A stretch of 41,599 bases of DNA from Sphingomonas sp. Ant H11 (GCF_000797515.1 NZ_JSBN01000021.1:1-41599), one strand, 5' to 3'; shown: positions 24,711-35,428, counted from the first letter of the stretch. Made by a program: numbers and translations. Notes: generated from the sequence alone by a model not told the origin.

Positions 24711-26610
24711 CCGTGCGTCCCGTTACCCAGCTCGGGTATGTCGGCCGCCACGTCGAGCACCCCGGGAACCGCGATGAAGCGCGCCTCGGCAATCTCTTTC
24801 GCGCGCTCTTGCACCACCGGACGCGAGAAGAAATAGCCCTGCATATGGCTGCAGCCCGCAACCCGCAGCGCCTGCAACTGGGTTTCGGTCTCGACGCCCT
24901 TCGGCAACGACGCCAAGCCCGAGCGCGCGACCGAGGTGGATGATCGAATGGACGATCGCGGCACTCTCGCGCTCGCGGCCCATGCCGTCGATGAAACTGC
25001 GGTCGATCTTGAGGCAATCGAGCGCGAATTTGCGGATGTTGTACAGGCTCGAATAGCCCGTTCCGAAGTCATCCAGCGCGATGCGAAAACCCATCTGGCG
25101 CAGCTTGTAGAGCGTATCGGCGGCGCGATCGGCATCGTCGAAAATCGCGGTCTCGGTAATCTCGATCTGTACGCGACGCGGATCGATCCCAGCCTGCTGC
25201 ACGTTCTCGACCAGCCGCCCGACGAAATTGTGGCGACGGAACTGACGCGGTGAAAAGTTCACCGACACATATTGGCCCGGCCACTCGGCCAGCACCTTGA
25301 GCGATTCGGCCAGCACCCAATCGCCCAGTTCGTGGATGAGGTTCGATTCCTCGGCGATCGGGATGAACACGGCGGGAGAAATGGGCCCGTGATCCTCGGT
25401 ATTCCAGCGCAGCAGCGCCTCGAACCCGACCACTTCGAACGCTTCGCGCGCCACGATCGGCTGATAGACTAGGCTCAGTTCGCCCTTGGCAATCGCTTGC
25501 GAGAGGCCCCCCCTCGATCGCGCGGCGCAGACGGATGTTCTCGTCCATGCTTTCATCGAACACGCGCACCACGCCGCGCCCGTCCCGCTTGGCGTCGTTG
25601 AGCGCCAGGTCCGCTCGGCGCATGAGATCGGTCGGATCGCGCGATTCGCCAGCCTCGGTCACGATCAAGCCGATCGACGCGCCACCCTGCACCGAATTGC
25701 CCAGCACCTTGAACGTGCCCGAGCAAGCCTTCAGCACGCGGGTGCAGTCCATTTCGGCGGCCTGGATTCCGGGCGTATCGAACATCAGCCCGAATTCGTC
25801 CCCGCCAAGCCGCGCGACCATGCCGCCGGCTGGCACATTGGCCTGCAAGACCGAACAAATCTTGCGAATGAGTTCGTCGCCGGCGAGGTGACCGAGCGTG
25901 TCGTTGACCAGCTTGAAGCGATCGAGATCGACCATCGCCACCGCAAAACGCGCGTCGGTCCGCGCACGGTCGGTCAGCGCGCGGCGGAACGCCAGCCGGT
26001 TGGGGGCCTCGGTCAGCGAATCATGATTCGCCATGTGGATCGCGCGGCTTTCGTTCGCGGCGAGTTCATGGCCCTGCTCCTGCAACTGCACCACTTGCGC
26101 GGCGAGCACTTCGCGCGCTTCGGCCAGTTCGCGGTCGCCCTGCCAGCGATGCGCCAGCGCGCTCGCCATTTGCGTCACCTCGGCGACTTCGAACGGCTTG
26201 GCGATGTAGAAAATCTTGTCGGCCGGACCCGCCGCCTTGGAGATTTCGACCGGCGAAAAGTCGGAATAGCCGGTCACGATGACGAGATTGATATTGGGAT
26301 CGAGCGCGCGGATCCGCACCGCAGTTTCCTTGCCGTCGATCCCCGGCGGCATCCGCACGTCGATAAACGCCACCGCAAACGGATCTCCATCGCGGAGCGC
26401 CGTCTCAACCGCAGCGACGGCGTCGAGCCCCTGCATACAATGCGTCAGTGCGAAATCGGGCCCGGTCTCGTCCGGCGCGGCAGCATCGTCGTCACCGAAC
26501 AACTCCGCCGCCATCGCGTCGAGCAGGCCCGTAGCGACCGCGACCGGCGCGAAGCTGCGCCGATAGCTGTCGTGCATGGCCGGTTCGTCATCGACGATCA
26601 GAATTCGCAT
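24707..26610 (-). CDS. response regulator with GGDEF and EAL domains, two frame breaks
   Basis: The protein reads receiver - coiled coil - GGDEF - EAL once two extra bases are removed: one in the C7 run at 25507-25513 and one at 24897-24899. The receiver (1-150) has Asp84 in 'AFIDVRMP' and Lys in 'IAKPF'. The GGDEF domain has an intact 'RLGGDEFGLMF' but no RxxD inhibitory site at the usual place. The EAL domain has 'GFEALLRW', 'EITETAIF', 'LDDFGTGYSSL', 'KIDRSFI', 'AEGVETET' and 'QGYFFSRP', so all usual catalytic residues are present and phosphodiesterase activity on c-di-GMP is expected. The end at 24707 is confirmed by the overlap with the kinase start. The ATG at 26610 follows a weak ribosome binding site. 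Confidence 0.88.
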
Positions 26611-26705
26611 GTAAGCACCGCCAGTCGCAAAATCACCGGGCCTAACAGCCCGCTGCAACGACCTAAGCGGACACGGTTAAAGGCCCGTAAACGACGTTGT
26701 CGACT

Positions 26706-27597
26706 TCAGGCCCCAGCGAGGGCACGCGCGCCCAGTTCGATCGCGCCAAGCGGCCCGGCCATGCCGCCCAGCGCGGCGGGCACGACATAGGCGTCGATCG
26801 GCAGCAGCCCGCGCGCCGCCACATAGCCACCCAGGCTCGCTTCCAGTCGAGTGCGGATCATCGGCAGCAAATGCGGGATACCGACGATCACGCCGCCGCC
26901 CATCACAATCCGCCGCGGGATGCCGGTCAGCACCAGCGTGTGGCACAATTGCGCGAGCGTATGGGCGACGCCCTCCCATACCGGATCGTCCTCGGCCAGC
27001 GTCTCCGCGCCCACGCCGGTACGCGCGCGGATTGCGGTGCCCGAGACCAGCCCCTCGATACAATCACCGTGGAACGAGCAACTCCCGCCCCAACTATCGC
27101 CTGCCAGGCGGACCGGCCGGATGTGGCCGAGTTCAGCATGGGTCAGCCCTGCGACCGGGGCGTTGCCCAGCACCAGGCCGACGCCAACCCCGGTGCCGAC
27201 GGTAATATAGGCGTGGTCGGCAACGTCCTGCGCCGCGCCCCAGCGCCCCTCCCCCAGGGCCGCCCCGTTAACGTCGCTGTCGAAACCGGTCGGCACCAGG
27301 CCAATGCTGGCGAGCCGCTTGCCGACATCGGTGTTCGACCAGCCTGGCTTGGTAGTCGCGGTAATCGAGCCGTAATCGGGCGCGGTGTGATCCAGCGAGA
27401 CGGGTCCGAAACTGGCGATGCCCAGCGCATCGTAGTGCGACCAGCCACGCAGCACGTTTTTCCACCGCGCCGAGCGTTTCCTCGGGCGTGGTGGTGGGGA
27501 TCTGGACGCGATCACGCACATCATCGGGACCGCTGGCGAGGACGCAAATGCACTTGGTCCCGCCCAGTTCTACTCCGGCAATCAACGGCGCTGTCAT
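26706..27597 (-). CDS. ROK family sugar kinase (fructokinase-like), one frame break
   Basis: This ATP-dependent hexose kinase of the ROK family probably acts on fructose or an amino sugar. The corrected protein has about 296 residues. It opens '[17 protein letters not shown]' (phosphate-1 ATP motif), has '[11 protein letters not shown]', the zinc-associated '[16 protein letters not shown]' and 'IVMGGGVI'. After 'ETLGAVE' the frame shifts; removing one T from the T5 run (27457-27461) joins it to '[19 protein letters not shown]'. Its start overlaps the glmS stop (ATGA at 27597-27594), so it is coupled to glmS. That suggests a role near fructose-6-phosphate or GlcNAc supply; this is inferred from context. 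Confidence 0.87.
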
Positions 27598-29416
27598 TCT
27601 ACGGTCACCGACTTGGCAAGATTGCGGGGCTGGTCGACATCGGTGCCCTTGGCAACCGCGACGTGATAGGCCAGCAACTGCACCGGCACGGCATAAACCA
27701 GCGGCGCGATGAGCGGGTGGACCTTGGGCATTTCGATCGTCGCGATCGTATTTTCGCCGGCCTGCGCGATGCCATCCGCATCCGAAATCAGCACCACCAG
27801 CGCGCCGCGCGCTGTGCTTCCTGCATGTTGCTGACGGTCTTGTCGAACAACGGGCCGGAGGGTGCGAGCACGATCAGCGGCACGGTGTCGTCGATCAGGG
27901 CGATCGGCCCGTGCTTCATCTCGCCCGAGGCGTAGCCTTCGGCATGGATGTAGCTGATTTCCTTCAGCTTCAGCGCGCCTTCCAGCGCCAGCGGATAATC
28001 GGGTCCACGCCCCAGATACAACACGTCGCGCGCCGCCGCGATCTTGGGGGCCATCGCGGCGATTTCCTCGTCATGCGCGATCGCGCGGCTCATCGCCTGC
28101 GGCACTTCCTGCAAATGGCCAACGATTTCGCGCTCGGCCTCTGGCGTCAACTGCCCCTTGGCGCGGGCGAGATTGACCGCGAGCGCCGCCATGACGGCGA
28201 GCTGACAAGTGAAGGCCTTGGTCGAGGCCACGCCGATTTCCGGCCCGGCATGGGTCGGCAACAACAGATCGACTTCACGCGCCATCGAACTGGTCGGCAC
28301 GTTGATGATGCCCGCCGTGGTCAGCCCCGCCGCCTTCATGTGGCGCAGCGCCGCCAGCGTATCGGCAGTCTCGCCCGATTGCGAGATGACCACGCCCAGC
28401 ATGTTGGGGGTGAGCACCGGATCGCGATAGCGGAATTCGGAGGCGACATCGACTTCGACCTGGACGCGCGCGAGCTGCTCGATCCAATATTTGCCGATCA
28501 TGCCGACATAAGACGCGGTGCCGCACGCGACGATCGCGACGCGCTCGACCGAGCCGAGATCGAACTCCATGTCGGGCAAAGCGACGCGCTCTTCCAGCGG
28601 TCGCAAATAGCTGCGCAGCGTCTGCGCGACCACCACCGGCTGCTCGTAAATTTCCTTGAGCATGAAGTGGCGGTGGTTGCCCTTGTCCATCAACTGGCCC
28701 GAGGCACCTGAATTGACGATCGGGCGCGTGACGGGATCATTGTTCTTGTCATAGACCTGCACCGCTTCGCGCGTGACGACCGCCCAGTCACCCTCTTCGA
28801 GATACGCGATGCGCTGGGTCAGCGGTGCGAGCGCGAGCGCGTCCGAACCGATGAAATTCTCGCCATCGCCGTAACCGACGGTGAGCGGCGCGCCGAGCCG
28901 CGCGCCGATCAAGAGATCGGGCTCGGACTTGAACATCACCCCCAGCGCGAACGCACCGTGCAGGCGCGGAAGTACATTGGCCACCGCCTCGCGTGGCTTG
29001 AACCCGCGCGACAATTCGCGGTCGATGAGGTGCGCGACGACTTCGGTGTCGGTCTGCGACTTGAACTGCCGCCCCTCGGCGATCAGTTCATCGCGCAGCG
29101 GCTTGAAATTCTCGATGATGCCGTTGTGAACCAGCACCACGTCGCCGACGATATGCGGATGGGCATTGTCGACGGTCGGCGCGCCATGCGTCGCCCAGCG
29201 GGTGTGGGCGATGCCGCTGTCGCCGGGCAGCGGATCCTTGGCCAGTTCGGCGGCGAGATTGACGAGCTTGCCGGGCGCGCGGCGGCGATCGAATTCGCCG
29301 TCGTGCACGGTGCACATGCCCGCAGAATCATAGCCGCGATATTCGAGCCGCTTGAGCCCGTCGAGCAGCCGGTCCGCGACCGCGCCCTTGCCGAGAATCC
29401 CTACGATACCGCACAT
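27594..29416 (-). CDS. glmS: glutamine-fructose-6-phosphate aminotransferase, one frame break
   Basis: It makes glucosamine-6-phosphate from fructose-6-phosphate and glutamine, the first step to UDP-GlcNAc for peptidoglycan and lipopolysaccharide. The N-terminal amidotransferase uses Cys2 ('MCGIVGIL'), with 'RWATHG' and 'HNGIIENF'. The isomerase half has two SIS domains ('[17 protein letters not shown]', '[13 protein letters not shown]', '[25 protein letters not shown]' in parts). After 'VSNMQEAQ' one base is missing near 27811; the other frame continues '[15 protein letters not shown]' and ends 'LAKSVTVE', the family's usual C-terminus. About 607 residues after correction. No upstream glmS ribozyme is seen, as expected outside Firmicutes. 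Confidence 0.95.
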
Positions 29417-29445
29417 AGTTTCGTCTCTCCGTTGCCCGGACCGGG

Positions 29446-30815
<1,370 letters not shown>

Positions 30816-30876
30816 GCGGACAGCCCTGCCACGACGCTCTTGCCATTTCCAGAGCAACGCTGTCAGGCAATCGTTC

Positions 30877-31551
30877 ATGACACAGAATTCCTTCGCCATC
30901 GTCGGTTTCGACCTCGACGGAACCTTGGTCGACAGCAGCGGCGACCTGACCGATGCCGTCAACCACACGCTTGCCTTTGCCGGGCGACCATTACTGACGG
31001 TCGAGCAGGTCAAAACGATGGTCGGCGGCGGGGCCAAGCATATGTTGAGCCAGGGACTGGAGGCGACCGGCGGCTGTACGCCGGAAACGTTCCGACCGCT
31101 CTACAAGCGGATGCTGGCTTATTATGGCGAGCACCTGTCGGTGCATACACGGCCCTTTCCGGGCGTAGTCGCGGCACTCGATCAGCTCGACGCGATGGGC
31201 GTGACGGTCGCGATCGTTACCAACAAGTTCGAAAGTCTGGCGTTGCGGCTGCTCGACGATCTCGGCCTGCGCGAACGGTTTGCGTGCGTCATCGGCGGCG
31301 ACACGATGGGCCCCGGTCTGTCCAAACCCAACCGCGCCCCGATCGACGAAATGATCCGGCGCTGCGGCGGCGGGACGGCGGCGTTCGTCGGGGATTCGAT
31401 TTACGACATCATGGCGGCGAGGAATGCCGAAATCCCGGGTATCGCCGTCAGCTTCGGCTTCCTGCTCCACCCGGTCGAGGAGATGGGTGCGGACGCCGTG
31501 ATCGATTCGTTCGATGCACTGGTGCCGACACTGGAACGCCTGTCAACCTGA
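30877..31551 (+). CDS. gph: phosphoglycolate phosphatase-type HAD hydrolase
   Basis: It removes phosphate from 2-phosphoglycolate, a by-product of DNA repair and oxygenase reactions; relatives use other substrates. The protein has 224 residues. HAD motifs: I 'FDLDGTLVDS' (residues 10-19, nucleophile Asp11 and acid Asp13), II 'VAIVTNK', III Lys in 'LSKPNRAP', IV 'FVGDSIYDIMAA'. A helical cap lies between motifs I and II. The ATG at 30877 is selected; the frame extends upstream but overlaps glmU. It diverges from glmU across 61 bases, and its 3' end overlaps the nucleotidyltransferase gene by nine bases. Confidence 0.9.
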   Translation: MTQNSFAIVGFDLDGTLVDSSGDLTDAVNHTLAFAGRPLLTVEQVKTMVGGGAKHMLSQGLEATGGCTPETFRPLYKRMLAYYGEHLSVHTRPFPGVVAALDQLDAMGVTVAIVTNKFESLALRLLDDLGLRERFACVIGGDTMGPGLSKPNRAPIDEMIRRCGGGTAAFVGDSIYDIMAARNAEIPGIAVSFGFLLHPVEEMGADAVIDSFDALVPTLERLST

Positions 31552-32553
31552 CGCTGGCCCTGCCCCGCCCTTGCGCCACTTGGTCCACAAGTGCCGCGCC
31601 AGCATTGCGGGCGGCATGCGCAGCCAGTGCGAGCGGATGTAAAAGGCCATACGCGTGATCGGCCGCATCGCCCTGCCCCAGCCATCCCGCGCGGTGAGGC
31701 GGTACAGGTAAAGCCGGTCGACCGGGGTCAATCGCGCGCCCTCGCCATAGAGCGCCGCCGCCAGCCGCAGCGCCCGCGCCACTTCGTGCGACAGACCATG
31801 CTGCGCCGCCCGCCCGGCGAGGCCATCGGCACCAAACTCGGCCACCAGGCAGTGCACGTCCCACAGATTGCGCATACCGCCTGCCAGATCGCCATCGGCG
31901 AACAGATGTGCGGCCGCATGGACCAGCATATCATTGGGCGACAGCGCCCATAGGCCAGGCTTCAGCTCCACCGCATCCGCCAACAGCGCGCCTGCATCCG
32001 GGGTAATCCGCGCGGTCAGCGGCAGGATGGTGTGGTGGACGTCGATCATCCGGTCACGGTCACGGTGGATGAGCGGGGGCAGTTCGTGCATCCATTGCCG
32101 GTAATACGCATCGTCATAGGGATCGGGCTTTACCCATTCCCAGCCGGCCTCCAGCAGCGCCGCCTCGACCGCATCGAGCGCCGCGCGCGGCACGAGGATG
32201 TCGAGATCGCCGATCGAGCGCCCCCGCCCCGCTTGCAAGCCCGCCGCGACGAAGGCTGTGCCCTTGAGCAACACCATGCGCACCCCGAGCGGGGCCAGCA
32301 CACGCCGCGCCACTTCCGCCTCCCACAGGGCCGCCACCCGCCCCTGTTCGGCGGAGGCGCGCGCGTCGGCGAGGATGCGTGCGACCGATGGCGGCACGTC
32401 TATGCCATTAAGCCGCCACGCCAGCGTCCCGATCATTTGTTCCGCGCGGCCAATGGCGAGCAAGGCGGTCCACTCATCCGCACCCAGCGCCACCGTGCCG
32501 CCCGGATCGCGGAGCGCCTGCGCGAGCAACCAGCCGTCTAGCGCGCGGCCCAT
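31543..32553 (-). CDS. NTP_transf_5-type nucleotidyltransferase family protein, last gene of the HprK-related cassette
   Basis: The protein has 336 residues. The nucleotidyltransferase core shows 'VLLKGTAFVAAGL' then 'RSIGDLDILVP' with Asp116 and Asp118, the metal-binding pair. A third acidic site may lie in 'RMIDVHHTIL'. The rest is helical, with a basic C-terminal part ('SHWLRMPPAMLARHLWTKWRK'). This matches the uncharacterised nucleotidyltransferase family NTP_transf_5 (PF14907, from memory). Members occur in some lasso-peptide clusters beside HprK-like kinases, where they are linked to sugar or nucleotide tailoring of a phosphorylated peptide. The start at 32553 overlaps the end of the kinase gene by 16 bases. 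Function here is unknown. Confidence 0.8.
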   Translation of the reverse strand: MGRALDGWLLAQALRDPGGTVALGADEWTALLAIGRAEQMIGTLAWRLNGIDVPPSVARILADARASAEQGRVAALWEAEVARRVLAPLGVRMVLLKGTAFVAAGLQAGRGRSIGDLDILVPRAALDAVEAALLEAGWEWVKPDPYDDAYYRQWMHELPPLIHRDRDRMIDVHHTILPLTARITPDAGALLADAVELKPGLWALSPNDMLVHAAAHLFADGDLAGGMRNLWDVHCLVAEFGADGLAGRAAQHGLSHEVARALRLAAALYGEGARLTPVDRLYLYRLTARDGWGRAMRPITRMAFYIRSHWLRMPPAMLARHLWTKWRKGGAGPASG

Positions 32554-33398
32554 GCCGCCTCCACCAGCGCGATCGCGCTGTCGGTATCGGGATAATCGAT
32601 CGCGCGCGCGGGAACGCCCTGCACCAGCGCGGTCAGCGCATCGAAACCGCGCTCGCCCATCGCGACATAATTGGTCGAGGCCTGGGTAAGACGTACGAAC
32701 ACTTCACTTTGCGCCACATCGCGCGTGGCCGAGTCGTAGCCGAAACTCGGGAACAGGATCAGCGCAGGTCTGGCCGGAGCATCCATCGCCGCCAGCGCCG
32801 CCGCATCGGGGACAAGATGGCGGATGGTCCCCTTGGGCGTGCCCTCCAGCATCGGCCCGAGCCGATCGGCCGGGACTTCGGCAGCGACGGTCGCGACGCT
32901 GGCGTTCTTGAGGCTGACCAGCCGGGGAAAGGCGTGCAGCAAGCCAGTCGCGGGATCGAGCAAGGCGAACTCGTCGCCCATCAAGCGCCAGCCGCGTAGC
33001 GATAGCAACGCCGCCAATGTCGATTTGCCAGCGCCCGACACGCCGGTGAGGACCAGCGCCTTCCCGTCGCGTTCCACCACGGCGGCGTGCAACAGCAAAA
33101 AATGGCGCTGGCCCAGCGCCATCTGCAAATTCATCCCCATTTCGGCCGCGAGCAGCCCCTGCGCGAGCGGAAGCGGGGCCGCCTCGGGCAGGATATAATC
33201 CCCGCCGATCATCACCGCCGGCCGCACGACTCGCCGCCACGGCCGCGCCGCGAACAGGCGCACGGTGAAATCGGGCACGCCGTCCTCAGGCTTGGGATAA
33301 GCGGCATAGAGCGTTTCGAGCTGCGCGATGGGCGCGCGCCAGTCCGAGCCGATGCGAAAGCCGATCGGGCCAATCCGCACCTGGAACACATGCCTCAT
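32538..33398 (-). CDS. HprK-related kinase A
   Basis: The protein has 286 residues. The P-loop 'LTGVSGAGKST' (Walker A, 119-127), then 'RLMGDEFALLD' (Asp/Glu after the second strand) and the preceding 'LLLHAAVVERDG' follow the HPr kinase fold, but the HPr-binding C-terminal K3 loop of true HprK is absent. To my recollection this is the TIGR04352 branch, named HprK-related kinase A and associated with a PqqD-like partner. The start overlaps the PqqD-like stop (ATGA at 33398-33395), and it overlaps the nucleotidyltransferase gene downstream. A role phosphorylating a small peptide or protein is plausible from the PadeK-type lasso-peptide kinases; direct evidence is lacking. Confidence 0.85.
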   Translation of the reverse strand: MRHVFQVRIGPIGFRIGSDWRAPIAQLETLYAAYPKPEDGVPDFTVRLFAARPWRRVVRPAVMIGGDYILPEAAPLPLAQGLLAAEMGMNLQMALGQRHFLLLHAAVVERDGKALVLTGVSGAGKSTLAALLSLRGWRLMGDEFALLDPATGLLHAFPRLVSLKNASVATVAAEVPADRLGPMLEGTPKGTIRHLVPDAAALAAMDAPARPALILFPSFGYDSATRDVAQSEVFVRLTQASTNYVAMGERGFDALTALVQGVPARAIDYPDTDSAIALVEAAWAAR

Positions 33399-33682
33399 GC
33401 GACCGCGACCAGACCGGTTGCCACGAGTTCTTCCAGCCGCGCGTCCAGGGAACCCTCCTCGGCATCGCCCAGCACATAATCGACCGACAACCGCGCCATC
33501 AGATCAGCGCGGGTCATCCCCGCCTCGCCCAATGCCGCGAGGATTTCCGGCACGGGCGACGTCACCAAATGCGTGATGCCCGACGCGCGGTGGAAAACCG
33601 CAGTGAAGCTGTCCAGGTGCACGATCTTCAGCGTTTCCGGCCGCGCCATGCGATACACGATATCGCCGCGGGAATCGTTCAC
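33395..33682 (-). CDS. PqqD-like protein of the HprK-related-A system
   Basis: The protein has 95 residues with the PqqD/RRE pattern: a short strand part ('LKIVHLDSFTAVFHRASGITHLV'), then helices ('PVPEILAALGEAGMTRADLMARL') and a C-terminal 'LDARLEELVATGLV'. PqqD-like proteins bind the leader of ribosomally made peptides. I recall a PqqD family (TIGR04353) that co-occurs with HprK-related kinase A. I take the GTG at 33682, four bases after the Tat-leader gene stop, because it retains the usual N-terminal 'YR...P.TL'-like part; the Met at 'MARPETLK' gives a shorter form. It is coupled to the kinase by ATGA. Confidence 0.78.
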   Translation of the reverse strand: MNDSRGDIVYRMARPETLKIVHLDSFTAVFHRASGITHLVTSPVPEILAALGEAGMTRADLMARLSVDYVLGDAEEGSLDARLEELVATGLVAVA

Positions 33683-33686
33683 GGCG

Positions 33687-34079
33687 TCAGCCGCGCGGCA
33701 TTTGCAGCGATGCGAAGCAGGTGAAACCGCTCGTCCCCGATTGCAGCCGCCGGATGTAATTGGTGTAAGCGCGGCTCTGCTCGTAATTGGTCCCGGGCAA
33801 TTGCCCCCCCGCCAGCGCGGTCTTGACCTCTTCGCCCTTGAACGGCCGCCCCGGCGGCGCGAACGCACCACGCGTGCCAGCAGGCACCACCGTCCCGTCC
33901 GCGGCGATATAGCTGCCCGCGCGCCCTGAATCCGGCACCGGAATTTCACAGGTCGAAATCGACGCCGCTGTCGACGCCAGGGCCGGGCGGATCGACACCA
34001 CCGCCGCCGCGCCGACCGCGCCAAGCATCAGCGCCCGACGGCGCGTCGTGTTCGGAAGTTCAGGCGTATCGTCGTTCAT
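33687..34079 (-). CDS. Tat-leader exported protein, first gene of the HprK-related cassette
   Basis: The protein has 130 residues. 'NTTRRRALMLGAVGAAAVVS' with 'IRPALA' makes a twin-arginine-like signal (RRR, hydrophobic core, AxA). The mature part has two Cys residues, one soon after the signal ('ISTCEIPVP') and one near the end ('GFTCFASLQMPRG'), and is rich in Gly, Pro, Thr and Tyr ('GTNYEQSRAYTNYIRRL'). I do not recognise the family. It starts the operon (AAGGG, nine bases before ATG) and diverges from phoR across 80 bases. It could be the substrate of the PqqD/kinase/nucleotidyltransferase set or a separate effector; that is inference from position alone. Confidence 0.72.
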   Translation of the reverse strand: MNDDTPELPNTTRRRALMLGAVGAAAVVSIRPALASTAASISTCEIPVPDSGRAGSYIAADGTVVPAGTRGAFAPPGRPFKGEEVKTALAGGQLPGTNYEQSRAYTNYIRRLQSGTSGFTCFASLQMPRG

Positions 34080-34159
34080 TGCACTAGCCCTTTCACATTC
34101 GCAAAACGCTGGCAAGCAAGGCTATCGGGGTTAACGATCTTTAGGCTAAGGCGCAGTGC

Positions 34160-35428
34160 ATGCTCCAAGGTTTCGGCTCTCGAACAATCACGGCCATCGC
34201 CATCGTCGTCGTGGCGGCGATCGCGGTGTTTTTGCTCGACTGGGATCTGCAGCCCGCCATCATCACCCTGGTCGGCGGCATCGCGGCCGCGTTGGCGGCA
34301 ACGGGCACGGGCGACGGCCCGATCGAAATGCTACGCCCCGTCGAAAGCGTCCGCCAGCCCAGCCCGCCCGACGTGCAGGACGTGATTCAGGCGATCGTGC
34401 ACCCCGTCCTGATCGTGGCGGACGGACGCGTCACCCATGCCAATGCGGTCGCCCTGGCGCTGCTCGGCAAGCATATCGTGGGCGAGGATGTGCGCGTCGC
34501 CATCCGCCACCCCGGTGCCGCCGAACGCCTGGCCAGCCCGACCACCGGCGTTCCGCAAGGGCCGATCAATCTGGTCGGGCTGGGCACGAAGGACCAGCAC
34601 TGGGAAATGCACGTCGCGCGCGCCAGCGGTGGGCAGCGGATTGTCCAACTGGTCGACCAGACCGGCAATTATGCAGCGGAGCGGATGCGCGTCGATTTCG
34701 TCGCCAATGCCAGCCATGAGTTGCGGACGCCACTCGCGTCGATCCTCGGTTATATCGAGACGCTGGGGGACGACAAAGCCGGCGAGGATGCGCAGGTCCG
34801 GGGCCGCTTCCTCAAGATCATGTTTGACGAAGCGCGCCGCATGCAGCGCCTGGTCGAGGATCTCATTTCGCTCAGCCGAATCGAGGCCGAGAAATATCGC
34901 TTGCCAGATCGGGCGGTCGATCTCGGCGCGTTGATCAGCGAGGTTCGCTCCGAACTGCTGGACGCGCAGGACAAGCGCAGCGGTGACATTGTAACCGATA
35001 TCGATCTTGGCGTCCCGCCGGTCGCGGGCGACCGCGCCCAATTGAGCCAGGTGCTCCACAATCTCATCGGCAACGCCATGAAATATGGGCGACCGGGGTC
35101 GCCGATCACCATCAAATTGTGGCGCGATGCGGCGGGCACGGTGCGGATCAGCGTCGCCGACGAAGGCGACGGGATCGCGCCCGAGCATCTTCCGCGCCTG
35201 ACCGAACGGTTCTACCGCGTCGATCCGGGCCGCAGCCGTGCGGCGGGCGGAACCGGACTTGGCCTGGCGATCGTCAAACATATTATCGAGCGCCATCGCG
35301 GTCGCTTCGACGTCACAAGTCTGTTGGGCAAGGGTACGACGGTCACCGTCATGCTGCCCGCCCACGTCCAGACATATCAAGCCACCCCCGCAAGTTCGGA
35401 TCCGAATGCCGCTGTCATTAAACGGTAA
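34160..35428 (+). CDS. phoR: phosphate regulon sensor histidine kinase PhoR
   Basis: PhoR phosphorylates PhoB when phosphate is low, under control of PstSCAB-PhoU. The protein has 422 residues. Two N-terminal hydrophobic helices ('AIAIVVVAAIAVFLL', 'AIITLVGGIAAALAA') give a hairpin with almost no periplasmic part, as in PhoR. A PAS-like domain follows (about 70-170). The phospho-His is His186 in 'NASHELRTPLASILGY', with N box 'NLIGNAMKYG' and G boxes 'DEGDGIAPEH' and 'GGTGLGLAIVKHI'. The stop codon lies within a Pho box for the downstream gene. Weak ribosome binding site before ATG 34160. Confidence 0.95.
   Translation: MLQGFGSRTITAIAIVVVAAIAVFLLDWDLQPAIITLVGGIAAALAATGTGDGPIEMLRPVESVRQPSPPDVQDVIQAIVHPVLIVADGRVTHANAVALALLGKHIVGEDVRVAIRHPGAAERLASPTTGVPQGPINLVGLGTKDQHWEMHVARASGGQRIVQLVDQTGNYAAERMRVDFVANASHELRTPLASILGYIETLGDDKAGEDAQVRGRFLKIMFDEARRMQRLVEDLISLSRIEAEKYRLPDRAVDLGALISEVRSELLDAQDKRSGDIVTDIDLGVPPVAGDRAQLSQVLHNLIGNAMKYGRPGSPITIKLWRDAAGTVRISVADEGDGIAPEHLPRLTERFYRVDPGRSRAAGGTGLGLAIVKHIIERHRGRFDVTSLLGKGTTVTVMLPAHVQTYQATPASSDPNAAVIKR

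Noticed and set aside
24707..26610. Reading the GGDEF-EAL locus as two or three separate genes (a receiver-GGDEF protein and a lone EAL protein)
   Set aside because: The pieces join with no missing residues after removing one base each, and the 3' end overlaps the kinase start exactly. One gene is simpler.
25486..26790. Long plus-strand frames opposite the GGDEF-EAL, kinase and glmU genes (for example 22542-24206, 25486-26790, 29757-31658)
   Set aside because: They are shadows caused by high GC at third codon positions; no recognisable domains, and the sense strands carry proper motifs.
29417..29445. A glmS ribozyme upstream of glmS
   Set aside because: The gap is only 29 bases, too small for the ribozyme, which is confined to Firmicutes.
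31543..34079. A complete lasso-peptide biosynthetic cluster
   Set aside because: No B2-type transglutaminase-like protease, no asparagine-synthetase-like C cyclase, no D-type transporter and no short precursor gene with a lasso core are visible nearby.
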